A stretch of 46,522 nucleotides of DNA, taken from Ardenticatenaceae bacterium (GTDB lineage Bacteria > Chloroflexota > Anaerolineae > Promineifilales > Promineifilaceae). Both the position numbers and the translations under genes were made by a program. Where the stretch lies: contig JACKBT010000036.1 of NCBI GenBank assembly GCA_020634415.1, positions 1 through 46,522 of the forward strand. Reading direction: 5' to 3'. Each line of letters opens with the position of its first letter. Position 1 is the stretch's first letter. Below the pieces are notes generated by a model that did no database searches, had not been told where the DNA came from, and saw only the letters and a program-made list of their open reading frames with translations. Shown piece after piece: positions 9,083 to 18,905 of this stretch.

Positions 9083-9889
9083 ATGTTTCGTCAACGTGTC
9101 ATTGTTTTTCTAACGGCCGGCCCTTTGATGGTCTACCTGATTTATCGGGGTGGGCTTTTTTATGTGATTCCGGTAACGGCCGTTCTGCTTCTGGCAACTT
9201 ACGAATATGCCCAAATTGTCCGCAAACTTGGCTGGCAGATGCCGCTCTGGCTGCTGCTGCCAGCCGTCTTTTTGCAGTTGTTGGCGGGTTATAACCCTGC
9301 TGTGGATTATTTTGCGCCATTCTTGGTTATAAGTTTGTTAGCGGCCATTGCTTATGTGTTGTGGTTGTATGAGAAACGGTTGAGCGAAACGGCCGTTGCC
9401 GACTGGTTCGCCCTCATGGCCGGCATCCTCATCTTGGGTTGGATTGGCAGCCACTTCTTGCGGCTGATACAGTTGGGCTGGCAGTGGACGATGCTGGCCA
9501 TCGTCAGTGCCTGGATAGCCGACACAGGAGCCTACGTCGTCGGTAAATTCATGACCAACCGCATTTTAGGCCGACACCATCTCTCGCCACGCCTCAGCCC
9601 CAACAAGACCATAGAAGGCTTCATCGGCGGCATCATCATTGGCACAGGCATCACCCTGGCCCTGGCAAACCCCCTGCACATCCCACTGTGGGCGGCACTG
9701 CTGTTGGGCCTGCTCTCCTCCATCGTCAGCCCCCTGGGAGATCTGGCAATTTCCCTGTTAAAGCGCGAAGCTGGCGTAAAAGATTCCGGCACATTGTTCC
9801 CCGGACATGGCGGAGCCTTAGATCGCATTGACACCTTACTCTGGTCCGTCACCATGGCCTACTACCTGGCAGCCTACGTTAATCGCTGA
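9083..9889 (+). CDS. cdsA: Phosphatidate cytidylyltransferase
   Basis: A 268-residue membrane enzyme with about eight helices that makes CDP-diacylglycerol from phosphatidate and CTP. The signature is the C-terminal segment LGDLAISLLKREAGVKDSGT followed by LFPGHGGALDRIDTLL; SPNKTIEGFIGG precedes it. It is the last gene of the rpsB-to-cdsA run. The usual followers dxr and rseP are absent and a sugar-phosphatase gene comes next. Confidence 0.95.
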   Translation: MFRQRVIVFLTAGPLMVYLIYRGGLFYVIPVTAVLLLATYEYAQIVRKLGWQMPLWLLLPAVFLQLLAGYNPAVDYFAPFLVISLLAAIAYVLWLYEKRLSETAVADWFALMAGILILGWIGSHFLRLIQLGWQWTMLAIVSAWIADTGAYVVGKFMTNRILGRHHLSPRLSPNKTIEGFIGGIIIGTGITLALANPLHIPLWAALLLGLLSSIVSPLGDLAISLLKREAGVKDSGTLFPGHGGALDRIDTLLWSVTMAYYLAAYVNR

Positions 9890-9937
9890 TGCAATTCATT
9901 CCCCACACCCACTCATTCCCCTATAGGAGCGCAAGTT

Positions 9938-10936
9938 ATGATGGAAAAGCTCGTTACCATTGAGAGATTTATTCTGGATAAACAGCCAGATTATGCTCGT
10001 GGTGAATTTACCAACTTGCTTTATGATCTGGCGTTGGCCGCCAAAATCATTTCGCATAAAACCAATCGTGCCGGCCTTGTAGATATTTTGGGCCGTGCCG
10101 GTGCCATTAACATACAGGGCGAAGTTCAGCAAAAGTTGGATGTCTATGCCGATGAAGTTATCTTCCGCATGTGTGACCACACGGGCCGTGTATGTGTGAT
10201 GGCTTCCGAAGAGCATGAAGATGTCCGTCCTATTCCTGAACAGTTCAAAAAAGGCAGTTACGCGCTGGTGTATGACCCGCTTGATGGCTCATCTAACATT
10301 GATGTGAATGTGAGCATTGGCACAATTTTTGGCATTTATCGCTGTCTGGATTGGGAACAACGAGGTCGTTTGGAAGATGTGTTGCAGCCAGGGCGTAATC
10401 TGGTGGCGGCTGGTTATATTTTGTATGGTTCTAGCACGCTGCTGGTTTACAGCACAGGTAATGGCGTGCATGGTTTTACGCTTGATCCTGAATTAGGGGA
10501 ATTTTTATTATCCCATCCCTATATGCGTTTTCCCGACCCGCCTGGTTATTACAGCATGAACACCTCTTATTTTGACCACTGGTCCCCCTCAGTGCAGCAG
10601 TATATGCGCTATTTGCAGGGGCGGCATGGCAACAATCCATATACCCTCTCTTCGCGTTATATTGGCTCTTTGGTGGCTGATTTTCATCGCAATTTGTTGC
10701 GGGGCGGGGTGTTCTGCTATCCGGCGGAGACGCAAAAGCCGCAGGGGAAGATGCGCTTGTTGTATGAGGCTGCCCCGCTGGCTTTTCTGGCGGAGCAAGC
10801 AGGGGGGTATGCTTCGGATGGGCATGGGCCGATTTTGGATATTGAACCGACGAGTTTGCACCAGCGTGTGCCGTTGTTTATTGGGAATCGGCCGTTAGTT
10901 CTGAAGGCAGAATCTTATTTGTTAGACGAAAGCTAA
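9938..10936 (+). CDS. fbp: Fructose-1,6-bisphosphatase, class I
   Basis: A 332-residue class I FBPase, which hydrolyses fructose 1,6-bisphosphate in gluconeogenesis or a pentose cycle. Metal ligands are visible in SEEHEDV (90-96) and the hallmark [19 protein letters not shown] (111-129). The C-terminal segment [20 protein letters not shown] and [11 protein letters not shown] follow the family pattern. The start has two adjacent ATG codons; a GGAGCG sequence precedes them. Class I rather than class II or III is clear from the DPLDGSSN motif. Confidence 0.95.
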   Translation: MMEKLVTIERFILDKQPDYARGEFTNLLYDLALAAKIISHKTNRAGLVDILGRAGAINIQGEVQQKLDVYADEVIFRMCDHTGRVCVMASEEHEDVRPIPEQFKKGSYALVYDPLDGSSNIDVNVSIGTIFGIYRCLDWEQRGRLEDVLQPGRNLVAAGYILYGSSTLLVYSTGNGVHGFTLDPELGEFLLSHPYMRFPDPPGYYSMNTSYFDHWSPSVQQYMRYLQGRHGNNPYTLSSRYIGSLVADFHRNLLRGGVFCYPAETQKPQGKMRLLYEAAPLAFLAEQAGGYASDGHGPILDIEPTSLHQRVPLFIGNRPLVLKAESYLLDES

Positions 10937-11037
10937 ACAACTCGCCGTTGCTAAACGGCCGTGTTATATTTGTAACTGGTAATTGGGAAATTACCTCCTA
11001 CTTTTTGCATCAAATTCCACTAGTAAAGGAGTCATCA

Positions 11038-12204
11038 GTGAATCTACACGAATATCAAGCAAAACGACTCTTTGCCGAACATGGCGTGCCTATTCCTCAA
11101 GGCAAAGTGGCTTCCACCCCCAGCGAAGCCCGCGAAATTGCTAAGGAACTAGGTGGCCGTGTGGTCGTTAAATCGCAAGTTTTAACAGGCGGCCGCGGCA
11201 AAGCAGGCGGCATCAAGCTTGCCAGTAATCCCGACGAAGCCGAAACATTGGCTGGGCAAATTTTAGGCATGGACATCAAAGGTTTTACCGTGCGCAAAGT
11301 GCTTGTTGATCAGCAAGCGCCGGGCATTGAGCAAGAAATCTACCTGGCTGTACTCATTGATCGTGCTCGTCGTCGGCCAATGGTCATGGCCTCGGCCGCA
11401 GGCGGCATGGACATTGAACAGGTTGCCGAAGAAACGCCGGAAAAGATTTTGACGGTGCATATTGAGCCAGCCCTCGGCGTGAAAAGTTATCACTCACGTT
11501 ACCTGGCAGCAGGTATGGATTTGCCCCGCGAACTATGGAATTCCTTTCATCATATCGTGAGCAGCTTGTATGCTTGTTTTGTAGCGAATGATGCCTCATT
11601 GACTGAGATTAACCCGCTGGTGATTACAGGTGAGAATAAATTGATGGCTTTGGACGGTAAAATGTCCATTGATGACAATTCCCTCTATCGCCAACAACGG
11701 TTGGCGGAGATGCGCGATACGGAAGAGGAGCCAGAGGCCGAACGGGAAGCACGATTGAGCGGCATCAACTTCATCAAGCTGGATGGCAACATTGGTTGTA
11801 TGGTCAATGGTGCGGGGCTGGCGATGACGACGATGGATGTGATTGAATATTTTGGCGGCAGCCCGGCTAACTTCCTGGATATTGGCGGTGGAGCTAAATC
11901 TGAACAGGTGGCTACGGCTCTGCGTATTATCCTCTCTGACCCCAATGTAAAGGCGGTGCTGTTTAATATCTTTGGCGGCATCACTCGTGGTGATGAGGTG
12001 GCGCGGGGCATTGTGGAGGCTTTGGAGCAGGTGAAGACAGACGTGCCGATGGTGGTGCGTTTGGCGGGCACAAACGCGGCCGAGGGGATGGCGATTTTGG
12101 CGGATGCGGAGATGGAAACGGCCGCTACGCTGTCGGAAGCGGCCCAAAAAGCGGTAGCGGCGGCTAAACAAGCTGAGGCGAAGCGCGTGGAGGCATCATC
12201 ATGA
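11038..12204 (+). CDS. sucC: Succinyl-CoA ligase (ADP-forming) beta subunit
   Basis: A 388-residue beta subunit of the TCA-cycle enzyme that interconverts succinyl-CoA and succinate with ADP or GDP phosphorylation. It starts at GTG 11038 with [20 protein letters not shown] after an AAAGGAG site. ATP-grasp features follow ([16 protein letters not shown]), then [24 protein letters not shown] and [13 protein letters not shown]. The length equals that of E. coli SucC. An upstream in-frame ATG at 10948 is ignored because the extra residues are not family-like. It overlaps sucD by four bases (ATGA). Confidence 0.96.
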   Translation: MNLHEYQAKRLFAEHGVPIPQGKVASTPSEAREIAKELGGRVVVKSQVLTGGRGKAGGIKLASNPDEAETLAGQILGMDIKGFTVRKVLVDQQAPGIEQEIYLAVLIDRARRRPMVMASAAGGMDIEQVAEETPEKILTVHIEPALGVKSYHSRYLAAGMDLPRELWNSFHHIVSSLYACFVANDASLTEINPLVITGENKLMALDGKMSIDDNSLYRQQRLAEMRDTEEEPEAEREARLSGINFIKLDGNIGCMVNGAGLAMTTMDVIEYFGGSPANFLDIGGGAKSEQVATALRIILSDPNVKAVLFNIFGGITRGDEVARGIVEALEQVKTDVPMVVRLAGTNAAEGMAILADAEMETAATLSEAAQKAVAAAKQAEAKRVEASS

Positions 12205-13073
12205 GTATTTTAGTGAATAAAAACACACGGCTGGTTGTTTCTGGCATTACCGGTCGGGAAGGCGCGTTCCACACGACGCAGATGATTGAGTACGGCACGA
12301 ATGTGGTGGCGGGTGTGACCCCGGGTAAAGGCGGCCAGTGGTTTGATGCTGGCAGTAAAAAAGTGCCGATTTTTGACACGGTGAAAGAGGCCGTAGAGGC
12401 GACGGGGGCCAATGCTTCGATGATTATTGTGCCGGCCCGCTTTGCGCCTGATTCGATTTATGAAACGGCCGATGCCGGTATCCCGCTCGTTGTCTGCCTT
12501 ACGGAACACATTCCCGTGCTGGATATGATTTCCGTGCGCTCCTATTTGGACACCAAAGGCGTGCGCCTGATTGGGCCAAACTGCCCTGGTTTGCTGACAC
12601 CGGGCGAGGCTAAAGTGGGCTTCATTCCTGGTGATATTGCTATGCCGGGTAATGTGGGCCTGGTGTCTAAGAGCGGTACGCTGACTTACGAGGTGGTGGA
12701 TGCGCTGACGCGGCGGGGGTTGGGGCAGTCTACCTGTGTGGGCATTGGCGGTGATCCGATTAATGGCACGGATTTTATTGATGTGCTGCGTATGTTTGAG
12801 GATGACCACGAAACGGAGCAGGTTATTTTGATTGGCGAGATAGGCGGGCGGGCCGAGGAAGATGCCGCCGCTTTTATTGCACGGCATATGACTAAGCGGG
12901 TGACGGCCTTTGTGGCTGGCCGCACGGCTCCGCCAGGACGGCGTATGGGTCATGCGGGGGCGATTGTGGAAGGTCATAGTGGCACGGCTGAGGGCAAGGT
13001 GGAGGCTTTGCGGGCGGCTGGTGTGCGTGTGGCGGATCACCCGGACCAGATTGCGGATATGGTGGTTGGTTAG
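12201..13073 (+). CDS. sucD: Succinyl-CoA ligase alpha subunit
   Basis: A 290-residue alpha subunit that binds CoA and carries the phosphohistidine. It has [20 protein letters not shown], the CoA-binding PGKGGQWF region, [20 protein letters not shown] and the active-site loop [17 protein letters not shown] whose first His is phosphorylated. It is coupled to sucC through an ATGA overlap. A terminator follows at 13121-13161. Confidence 0.96.
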   Translation: MSILVNKNTRLVVSGITGREGAFHTTQMIEYGTNVVAGVTPGKGGQWFDAGSKKVPIFDTVKEAVEATGANASMIIVPARFAPDSIYETADAGIPLVVCLTEHIPVLDMISVRSYLDTKGVRLIGPNCPGLLTPGEAKVGFIPGDIAMPGNVGLVSKSGTLTYEVVDALTRRGLGQSTCVGIGGDPINGTDFIDVLRMFEDDHETEQVILIGEIGGRAEEDAAAFIARHMTKRVTAFVAGRTAPPGRRMGHAGAIVEGHSGTAEGKVEALRAAGVRVADHPDQIADMVVG

Positions 13074-13120
13074 GGTTGGTGGGACGGCCGTTTAACGGCC
13101 GTTGTCCGAACGTCAGGTTC

Positions 13121-13161
13121 AAAACGTGAAACGTGATACAGTCGCGTTTCACGTTTTTTTT
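13121..13161 (+). terminator. Rho-independent terminator after sucD
   Basis: A 13-bp perfect stem (AAAACGTGAAACG at 13121-13133 with CGTTTCACGTTTT at 13145-13157) is followed by a T-run to 13161. Two overlapping ACGGCCGT palindromes lie just before it at 13084-13101. It closes the sucCD transcript. Confidence 0.88.
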
Positions 13162-13210
13162 GGGTGTAGAGCAATTTGTCAAATTGCTTTACAAGTAGTT
13201 AGGAAGTAGA

Positions 13211-15544
13211 TTGGGAGTTAAGCGACTATTATCAAGAGTTGATCCGGGTTGGGGGGTCGTGCTGCTCATCAGCATTATTGCCATTTGGCCGTTTTTGAGC
13301 ATTGCCAGTCTGCCCCAAGAGACAGACGCGGAACTGCATATTTTTCGCTTGCATGAGTTGGCTTCTTTGGTAAGCCAGGGCGAGTGGTATCCCCGTTGGG
13401 CACCGGATTTTTATCATGGTTTTGGTTATCCTATTTTTAACTACTATGCGCCGTTAACCTACTATTTGGCGGTACCCGTTACCCTGCTGCCCCAGTTTGA
13501 TGCGGTGGATGGGGTGAAGATGGTTTTTGTGTTGGGAATGCTGTTGGGGGCGATGGGGTTGTATGGTTTTGTGCGGGACAATTGGGGACGGCAGGCGGGG
13601 TTTGTGGCTTCGGCCGTTTTCCTCTATGCACCCTATGTGCAATATATTGACCCCCATGCGCGGGGTGTGCTGCCGGAATCGTTTAGTTTTGGGGCGTTGG
13701 CGATGGCCTTGTGGCTGCTGGATAGAGTGGGGCAACGGCCGTCGGGCTGGCGTTGGGTAACGGCCGTTTTCTTTACGGCTGCCGTCATTTTGAGCCATAA
13801 TTTGATGGCGTTGCTCTTCTTTGGGCTGCTGTTGGCCTGGGGGGTGTGGAGTGCCGTGAATGGCAAGTGGCAGGGGGCGGGGGGTAAGTGGTGGTGGCCT
13901 CTGGTGGCTCTGGTTTTGGGGTTGGGATTGGCGGCTTTCTTTTGGCTGCCGGTGTGGTTGGAGCGGGATGCTGTGAATTTGAATACGCTGCTGGGGCAGG
14001 GCGATAATTATGATTTTCATACCCATTTTTTGTCGCTGGCTGAGATGTTGGCTTTTTCGCAGCGTTTAGATTGGGGGGCGACGGAGCCAGCGTTTCGCTT
14101 TAATTTGGGTGTGGCGCAGTGGGGGCTAACGGCCGTTAGTCTGCTGCTGCTGTTTGCACGGCGGGTGAAACAGACGGGGCAGATGCTCTTTTTTGGGCTG
14201 GCAACGGCCGTTCTCATTTTCCTCATGCTGCCCGCTTCCGCCTTTGTGTGGGAGAATGTGCCGGGCTTGCCTTTTTTCCAATTTCCCTGGCGGCTGCTTG
14301 GCCCCGCCGCTTTGATGATGGCGGTTGTGACTGGTGCGGGGACTGAAGCCATGCTTCGCGCAGCCAGCGAGTTGAGGCGACGGGTGGCTGACAAGTATAC
14401 GGTTTATTTCTCGGTGGGTGTGGTAACGGCCGTTCTCGTCATCACCCCCATTCTTTTGGGGCTGCCCATGAGCCAGCCTGTGCCCTGGCCTGATTTTGAG
14501 GAAGTGAACACGCTGCGCATGTCGGTGATTGAGCAGCGTGGGCGGTGGTTGGGTACGACCTCAACGGCCGATTATGTACCCCGCTGGGTCAGCATCATCC
14601 CGAAGCGCAATAGCGCAATGGTGCAGGGCTTTTTCGAGGGCAAACCTTTGGATCGGGTGAATTGGGCCAATGTGCCGGATGCAGCTGTGGTGGAACAGGA
14701 GGAGATACGGCCGTTGCACTTCCGTTATCACATCACCAGCCCCAAAAAATTCCAATTCCGTCTCTTTCTGTTTGATTTTCCCGGTTGGCAGGCTTCTATA
14801 GACGGTGAACCGGTGGCGATTGAGGTGGGACGGCCAGAGGGCTTTATTGTGATTCCGATGCCAGAGGGGGAGCATGTGGTGGATGTGCAGTTTGGCACGA
14901 CCCCAGCGCGTACTCTGGCCGGGCGCATTAGCACGGCCGCTTTGCTGGTGACGCTAGTCGTCGCCTTGTTTGTTGGCGCAGCCCCAGATGTGCCGATTGC
15001 TCCAGGCAATTGCTTGGCGGATGATAAGTGGGTGATTGTAGGGGTGGTGGGGGTAACGGCCGTTACACTTCTGTTGCTCAATCCACTTGGCTGGCTGCAT
15101 TATCATTCCAGCGGCTTCACGGCCCAGCCTGCCGCCTACACCACCTTTGCCGATTTTGGCGATCAAATTGCTCTCGTTGGCTATGATGCCGCGCCCGCAT
15201 CATTGCAGCCAGACGATACCCTTACGCTGACTTTGTACTGGCAGGCCAAGTCCGATTTAGACATTAATTATCAAGTCTTTGTTCATATTCAGGCGGCCGA
15301 TGGCTTTGTTGTGGCCCAATCAGATCGGCTTAACCCGGGAGATTTTCCTACCCGACGCTGGCCGCTGGACAAATATGTAAGGGATGTCCACGAAATCCAT
15401 CTGCCTGCTGCACTGGCCCCCGGCACATACACCGTCTCCACTGGGCTGTGGGTGCAAACCGAAGGCTGGCGATTGCCCCTGCTCAATGAAGCTGAACAGC
15501 AAATTGGTGATAATTTTCAGTTGTTTGAGTTTGTTGTAAAGTAA
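13211..15544 (+). CDS. Large polytopic membrane protein, PTPS-related/GT-C-like
   Basis: A 777-residue membrane protein starting at TTG 13211 after AGGAAG. About ten to twelve helices cover residues 15-400, with the loop DAELHIFRLHELASLVSQGE and YHGFGYPIFNYYAPLTYYLA near the N-terminus. This arrangement matches the 6-pyruvoyl-tetrahydropterin-synthase-related membrane family and resembles GT-C glycosyltransferases with an early acidic external loop. Residues about 470-580 form an external domain, two more helices follow, and the C-terminal part (about 645-775) is a beta domain (DDTLTLTLYWQAKSDLDINY) common in Chloroflexota membrane proteins. A role in surface glycan assembly is inference; no substrate is shown. 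Confidence 0.7.
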   Translation: MGVKRLLSRVDPGWGVVLLISIIAIWPFLSIASLPQETDAELHIFRLHELASLVSQGEWYPRWAPDFYHGFGYPIFNYYAPLTYYLAVPVTLLPQFDAVDGVKMVFVLGMLLGAMGLYGFVRDNWGRQAGFVASAVFLYAPYVQYIDPHARGVLPESFSFGALAMALWLLDRVGQRPSGWRWVTAVFFTAAVILSHNLMALLFFGLLLAWGVWSAVNGKWQGAGGKWWWPLVALVLGLGLAAFFWLPVWLERDAVNLNTLLGQGDNYDFHTHFLSLAEMLAFSQRLDWGATEPAFRFNLGVAQWGLTAVSLLLLFARRVKQTGQMLFFGLATAVLIFLMLPASAFVWENVPGLPFFQFPWRLLGPAALMMAVVTGAGTEAMLRAASELRRRVADKYTVYFSVGVVTAVLVITPILLGLPMSQPVPWPDFEEVNTLRMSVIEQRGRWLGTTSTADYVPRWVSIIPKRNSAMVQGFFEGKPLDRVNWANVPDAAVVEQEEIRPLHFRYHITSPKKFQFRLFLFDFPGWQASIDGEPVAIEVGRPEGFIVIPMPEGEHVVDVQFGTTPARTLAGRISTAALLVTLVVALFVGAAPDVPIAPGNCLADDKWVIVGVVGVTAVTLLLLNPLGWLHYHSSGFTAQPAAYTTFADFGDQIALVGYDAAPASLQPDDTLTLTLYWQAKSDLDINYQVFVHIQAADGFVVAQSDRLNPGDFPTRRWPLDKYVRDVHEIHLPAALAPGTYTVSTGLWVQTEGWRLPLLNEAEQQIGDNFQLFEFVVK

Positions 15545-15548
15545 CCTT

Positions 15549-16097
15549 ATGCGAGTGATTAGCGGATCGGCGAAGGGGCGCAGGTTGAAGCGTGTGCCCG
15601 GTGACACAACTCGCCCGATTATGGATCGGGTGAAGGAGAGTCTGTTTAATATTTTGGGGCTGGATGTGTTGGACACGCGCTGGCTTGACCTGTTTGCAGG
15701 GACGGGGCAGGTGGGCATTGAGGCGCTTAGCCGCGGGGCAGCGGAGGTGGTGTTTACGGACAATACCCGCCAGGCCATCAAAACAATTCACGAGAATTTG
15801 CAGACAACGCAGTTGAGCCAGCAGGCGCAGGTGGTGCAGGTGGATGCCTTTGCCTATTTGCGCGGTTTTGGTGATCGCCCGTTTGACATTATTTACGTTG
15901 CGCCACCCCAGTATAAGGAGATGTGGGTGGAGGTGATGACGATTGTGGATGAACGGCCGTCTCACCTCCTCGCACCCGATGGCCTTGTCATTGTTCAGAT
16001 TGACCCCAAAGAGTATCGTCCCCTTACCCTCAAAAACCTGACCCTCGACGACCAACGCCGTTACGGCAACACCCAGCTTGATTTTTATGCGGCTTGA
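15549..16097 (+). CDS. rsmD: 16S rRNA (guanine-966-N2)-methyltransferase RsmD-like
   Basis: A 182-residue Rossmann-fold methyltransferase. MRVISGSAKGRRLKRVPGD and TRPIMDRVKESLFNILG are the RsmD N-terminal signature and DLFAGTGQVGIEAL (47-60) binds S-adenosylmethionine. The catalytic motif IV, normally DPPY, reads VAPPQY (117-122). The second proline is preserved but the Asp and the position of the Tyr differ. It starts four bases after the membrane protein gene. RsmD is the best call because of the N-terminal signature; the altered motif may change the target base or be a lineage variant. Confidence 0.85.
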   Translation: MRVISGSAKGRRLKRVPGDTTRPIMDRVKESLFNILGLDVLDTRWLDLFAGTGQVGIEALSRGAAEVVFTDNTRQAIKTIHENLQTTQLSQQAQVVQVDAFAYLRGFGDRPFDIIYVAPPQYKEMWVEVMTIVDERPSHLLAPDGLVIVQIDPKEYRPLTLKNLTLDDQRRYGNTQLDFYAA

Positions 16098-16257
16098 GTT
16101 TGGGTGGGTAACGGCCGTTTTCCCCATCTTTCCCTAAACCCTCATCTATTGATTAATGTCACGGCAAACGTGTGAGCATGTTCCATGCAACGAATGGCCT
16201 TACTTACGTACAATGGGGCTATGTTACAACAAAAAGGAAAGCACCCGCTATAAGATA

Positions 16258-18246
16258 ATGACTTGTCCTTATACACCAGCAACAACGGTGGATTATGCCC
16301 GTCCCATCCTCCTGATTGGCAACCCCAATGTGGGTAAATCCGCTCTCTTTTCCCAATTTACCGGCCACCATGTAGACATCTCCAATTACCCCGGCACAAC
16401 AGTAGAATCTATTCAAGGCCAGTTGATGCTGGATAATATGCCGATGGCTTTGATTGACACGCCTGGCGTGCAAAGCCTGATGCCGCGTTCTGATGATGAG
16501 CGGGTGACGCGGGATATGCTCCTGACACAGCATCCCTGGGCCGTTATCCAGGTGGCGGATGCCAAAAATTTGCGCCGCGCCTTGCTGCTAACGTTTCAGT
16601 TGGCGGAGTATGAGATTCCTTTTGTCTTGGCACTGAATATGTCTGATGAGGCCAAAGCTTTGGGGATAGAGGTGGATGCAAGGCGGTTGATGCAGATTTT
16701 GGGGGCGGCGGTGGTGCCCACGGTGGCGACGCAGGGCGGCGGCTTGGAGGACTTGCGCTCCTGTTTGCTGGCCCCACGCCCGGTGGGTTATCAAATTCAT
16801 TATGACGGCATGATTGAAACGGCCGTTACCCGCATCACCCACCTCCTGCCCCAAAACTGGAAAGGAAGACGAGCCATTGCCCTGGCTTTTCTATCCGGCG
16901 ACACGGCTCCAGCGCACCATGCCCAAGCCACAACCCCCTTGCCGTTGGCCGAGTGGCAGGCGTTGGTGGCTAAATTGGAAGCGGTGGTGGCGGAAACGGC
17001 CGTTGCCTACGACCAATCCCTCGGCTACATCATCACCCAGCAGCGGCTGCGCTGCGCCGACTGCCTGCTGGCCCAAATCTGGCAGCCCCCCGCCGACCGG
17101 CCCCCCACCTTCACCGAAAAATTAGACAACCTGATGCTGCACCCCCTGTGGGGCTGGTTGGTGCTGGCTCTCGTCCTGCTCATCATGTACCTCTTCGTCG
17201 GCCAATTAGGGGCGGGCATCATGGTAGACTGGCTCGAAAGCACCTTCTTTGGCGAATGGATCAACCCCTTGGCCGTGAAAGCGGCCCAACTCATCCCCAT
17301 TCCCCTCGTGCAAGAGTTCCTGGTGGGCGATTATGGCCTGGTAACGATGGCTTTGTCCTACAGCATTGCCATTGTCTTCCCCATCGTCTTCACCTTTTTC
17401 CTGGCCTTTAGCTTTTTAGAGGATTCGGGTTATCTGGCGCGGTTGACGGTGATGGCGAATCGGCCGTTTAAGCTCATGGGCCTCAACGGCAAAGCCGTCC
17501 TGCCTATGGTGCTGGGCCTGGGCTGCGACACAATGGCCACCCTGACCACCCGCATTCTGGAAACACGCAAAGAGCGGCTGCAAGTCACCTTGCTGCTGGC
17601 TTTGGGTGTACCCTGTTCCGCTCAACTCGGCGTTCTGCTCGGCATGACCGCCTTTCTAACTGGACGGGGTGTCGTCGTCTGGTTAGGTACAGTTTTACTC
17701 GTTCTTTTTGTTGTTGGTTGGCTGGCTTCACGTTTGCTACCAGGCAAATCATCCGACTTCATCCTGGAACTGCCCCCCATCCGCAAGCCGCAGCTAAGCA
17801 ACATTGCCGTCAAAACGGTGGCTCGCGTGGAATGGTATCTCAAAGAAGTGCTGCCCCTCTTCATTTTGGGCACAACCCTCCTTTTTGTCTTAGACAAAAT
17901 CGGGCTGCTGGCCCTGCTGGAACGATGGTTTACGCCCTTTGTCGAAGGCTTTTTGGGTTTACCTGGCTCAACAGCAGGTATCTTTCTCATCGGCTTCCTG
18001 CGCCGTGATTTTGGTGCGGCTGGCCTCTTTACCCTGGCGCGAGACGGCCTGTTGACGACCAACCAACTGGTCATTAGTCTGGTGGTTATCACCCTCTTCA
18101 TCCCCTGCATCGCCAACATTTTGATCATTATCCGCGAGCATGGCCGGCGCACGGCGGTGGCGGTAGCCGCGTTTGTTTTTCCCTTTGCTTTTTTGGTTGG
18201 CGGCTTTTTGAATTTTCTGTTTAACTGGCTAAATATTCAATTTTGA
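16258..18246 (+). CDS. feoB: Ferrous iron transporter B
   Basis: A 662-residue Fe(II) transporter of the cytoplasmic membrane. The N-terminal G domain has G1 GNPNVGKSALF (21-31), G2 ISNYPGTTVE, G3 IDTPGVQSL and G4 LNMSDEAK. The membrane part begins near residue 290 and has the gate motifs FLEDSGYLARLTVMANRPF and LGLGCDTMATLTTRILETRK, then LGVPCSAQLGVLLGM and FLRRDFGAAGLF. I chose ATG 16258; earlier in-frame ATGs at 16156 and 16213 add a Cys-rich tail unlike the family. Downstream come a Cys-rich protein and FeoA. Confidence 0.95.
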   Translation: MTCPYTPATTVDYARPILLIGNPNVGKSALFSQFTGHHVDISNYPGTTVESIQGQLMLDNMPMALIDTPGVQSLMPRSDDERVTRDMLLTQHPWAVIQVADAKNLRRALLLTFQLAEYEIPFVLALNMSDEAKALGIEVDARRLMQILGAAVVPTVATQGGGLEDLRSCLLAPRPVGYQIHYDGMIETAVTRITHLLPQNWKGRRAIALAFLSGDTAPAHHAQATTPLPLAEWQALVAKLEAVVAETAVAYDQSLGYIITQQRLRCADCLLAQIWQPPADRPPTFTEKLDNLMLHPLWGWLVLALVLLIMYLFVGQLGAGIMVDWLESTFFGEWINPLAVKAAQLIPIPLVQEFLVGDYGLVTMALSYSIAIVFPIVFTFFLAFSFLEDSGYLARLTVMANRPFKLMGLNGKAVLPMVLGLGCDTMATLTTRILETRKERLQVTLLLALGVPCSAQLGVLLGMTAFLTGRGVVVWLGTVLLVLFVVGWLASRLLPGKSSDFILELPPIRKPQLSNIAVKTVARVEWYLKEVLPLFILGTTLLFVLDKIGLLALLERWFTPFVEGFLGLPGSTAGIFLIGFLRRDFGAAGLFTLARDGLLTTNQLVISLVVITLFIPCIANILIIIREHGRRTAVAVAAFVFPFAFLVGGFLNFLFNWLNIQF

Positions 18247-18252
18247 GCAATA

Positions 18253-18283
18253 GACCTCCGAGGTTTTCAAAACCTCAGAGGTC
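18253..18283. repeat. Intergenic inverted repeat (GACCTCCGAGGTTTT)
   Basis: Two 15-base arms (18253-18267 and 18269-18283) are complementary with one mismatch. The element begins seven bases after the feoB stop and ends eleven bases before the next ATG. It lacks a T-run and is likely a dispersed intergenic hairpin. Confidence 0.7.
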
Positions 18284-18293
18284 CTTCAGTAAG

Positions 18294-18509
18294 ATGCTGA
18301 GAAAGTGTGCTTTGTGTGGTTATGAATTTGATGCGGAGAGCCTGGTTTGCCACAGCTCTTGCCCCTTAGCGCATCACTGTGCGGTTATCTGCTGCCCCAA
18401 CTGTGGCTATCAGGTTGTGGATGAATCAAAATCGGCGCTGGTGACCTTGGCGGCAAAAATAAAGCGGAAATGGGCGGGGCAAACGGCCGTTTCCAACCAA
18501 ACCTCATGA
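18294..18509 (+). CDS. Small Cys-rich putative zinc or iron ribbon protein, Feo-linked
   Basis: A 71-residue soluble protein with eight cysteines: CALCGYEF, then ESLVCHSSCPLAHHC and VICCPNCGYQ. This makes two CxxC knuckles and a CxxxC cluster suited to one or two metal ions. It lies between feoB and feoA, and its stop overlaps the feoA start (ATGA at 18506-18509), so its translation is coupled to feoA. Unlike the known FeoB-associated Cys-rich protein family it has no membrane helix. It could be an iron sensor, a chaperone for Fe(II) or a FeoC-like partner; these are inferences. An upstream TTG at 18243 would include the repeat and is rejected. Confidence 0.7.
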   Translation: MLRKCALCGYEFDAESLVCHSSCPLAHHCAVICCPNCGYQVVDESKSALVTLAAKIKRKWAGQTAVSNQTS

Positions 18510-18736
18510 CCATTCCCCTCACCCAACTCCAACCAGGCAAAATCGCCCAAGTCGTCGCCATCACCTCCAGCGATGAAAGCCGCCTGCTCAAACTCTCCGC
18601 CTACGGCCTCATTCCCGGCAGCATCATCAAGTTGCAACAGCGTTTTCCCGCCTACGTCCTGCGCATCGGCGAAACACTCCTCTCCCTCGATGATGATGTC
18701 GCCCAAGAAATCCATCTCAGCCGGGTAATGGAGTAA
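18506..18736 (+). CDS. feoA: FeoA family protein
   Basis: A 76-residue SH3-like protein, the cytosolic partner of FeoB. It begins MTIPLTQLQPGKIAQVVAIT and continues LLKLSAYGLIPGSIIKLQQR with a C-terminal ETLLSLDDDVAQEIHLSRV. The LxxLGLxPGxxIxLxxR pattern is typical, with SAYGLIPGS here. It is the third gene of the Feo group, unusual in following feoB rather than preceding it. Confidence 0.9.
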   Translation: MTIPLTQLQPGKIAQVVAITSSDESRLLKLSAYGLIPGSIIKLQQRFPAYVLRIGETLLSLDDDVAQEIHLSRVME

Positions 18737-18801
18737 GAAGTTGCCTGCAATTGACTTTATATTGGGGAAACTAGCCGTCTCGCAAACAGCTATTGACGGA
18801 T

Positions 18802-18847
18802 GGAGTAGAGGCTTTAGCCGGTCCGTTCTGGCTAAAGCCTCCACTCC
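18802..18847. repeat. Inverted repeat with GAGGCTTTAGCC core, copy 1
   Basis: The arms GGAGTAGAGGCTTTAGCC and GGCTAAAGCCTCCACTCC flank a short loop. The same core occurs at 32616-32659, including the flanking ACTCCGA. It lies in the convergent gap between feoA and the ATPase D gene, where it could also act as a two-way transcription barrier. Confidence 0.75.
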
Positions 18848-18855
18848 GACTATCT

Positions 18856-18905
18856 GAGACTAGGGACTGGAGATTAACCAGTCTCCAGTCTCCAGTCCCC
18901 ACTCT
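18856..18905. repeat. Heptamer inverted repeat, GACTGGA family, copy 1
   Basis: The left arm GGGACTGGAGA (18863-18873) pairs with TCTCCAGTCCC (18889-18899), and the right side is built of 7-base CAGTCTC/CAGTCCC units. It abuts the ATPase D stop codon (TAG at 18908-18906). Other copies are at 19541, 22877, 30986 and 45107. Confidence 0.8.

Noticed and set aside
10948..11037. Extended start for sucC at ATG 10948
   Set aside because: The extra 30 residues are not family-like, while GTG 11038 has an AAAGGAG site and gives the standard 388 residues.
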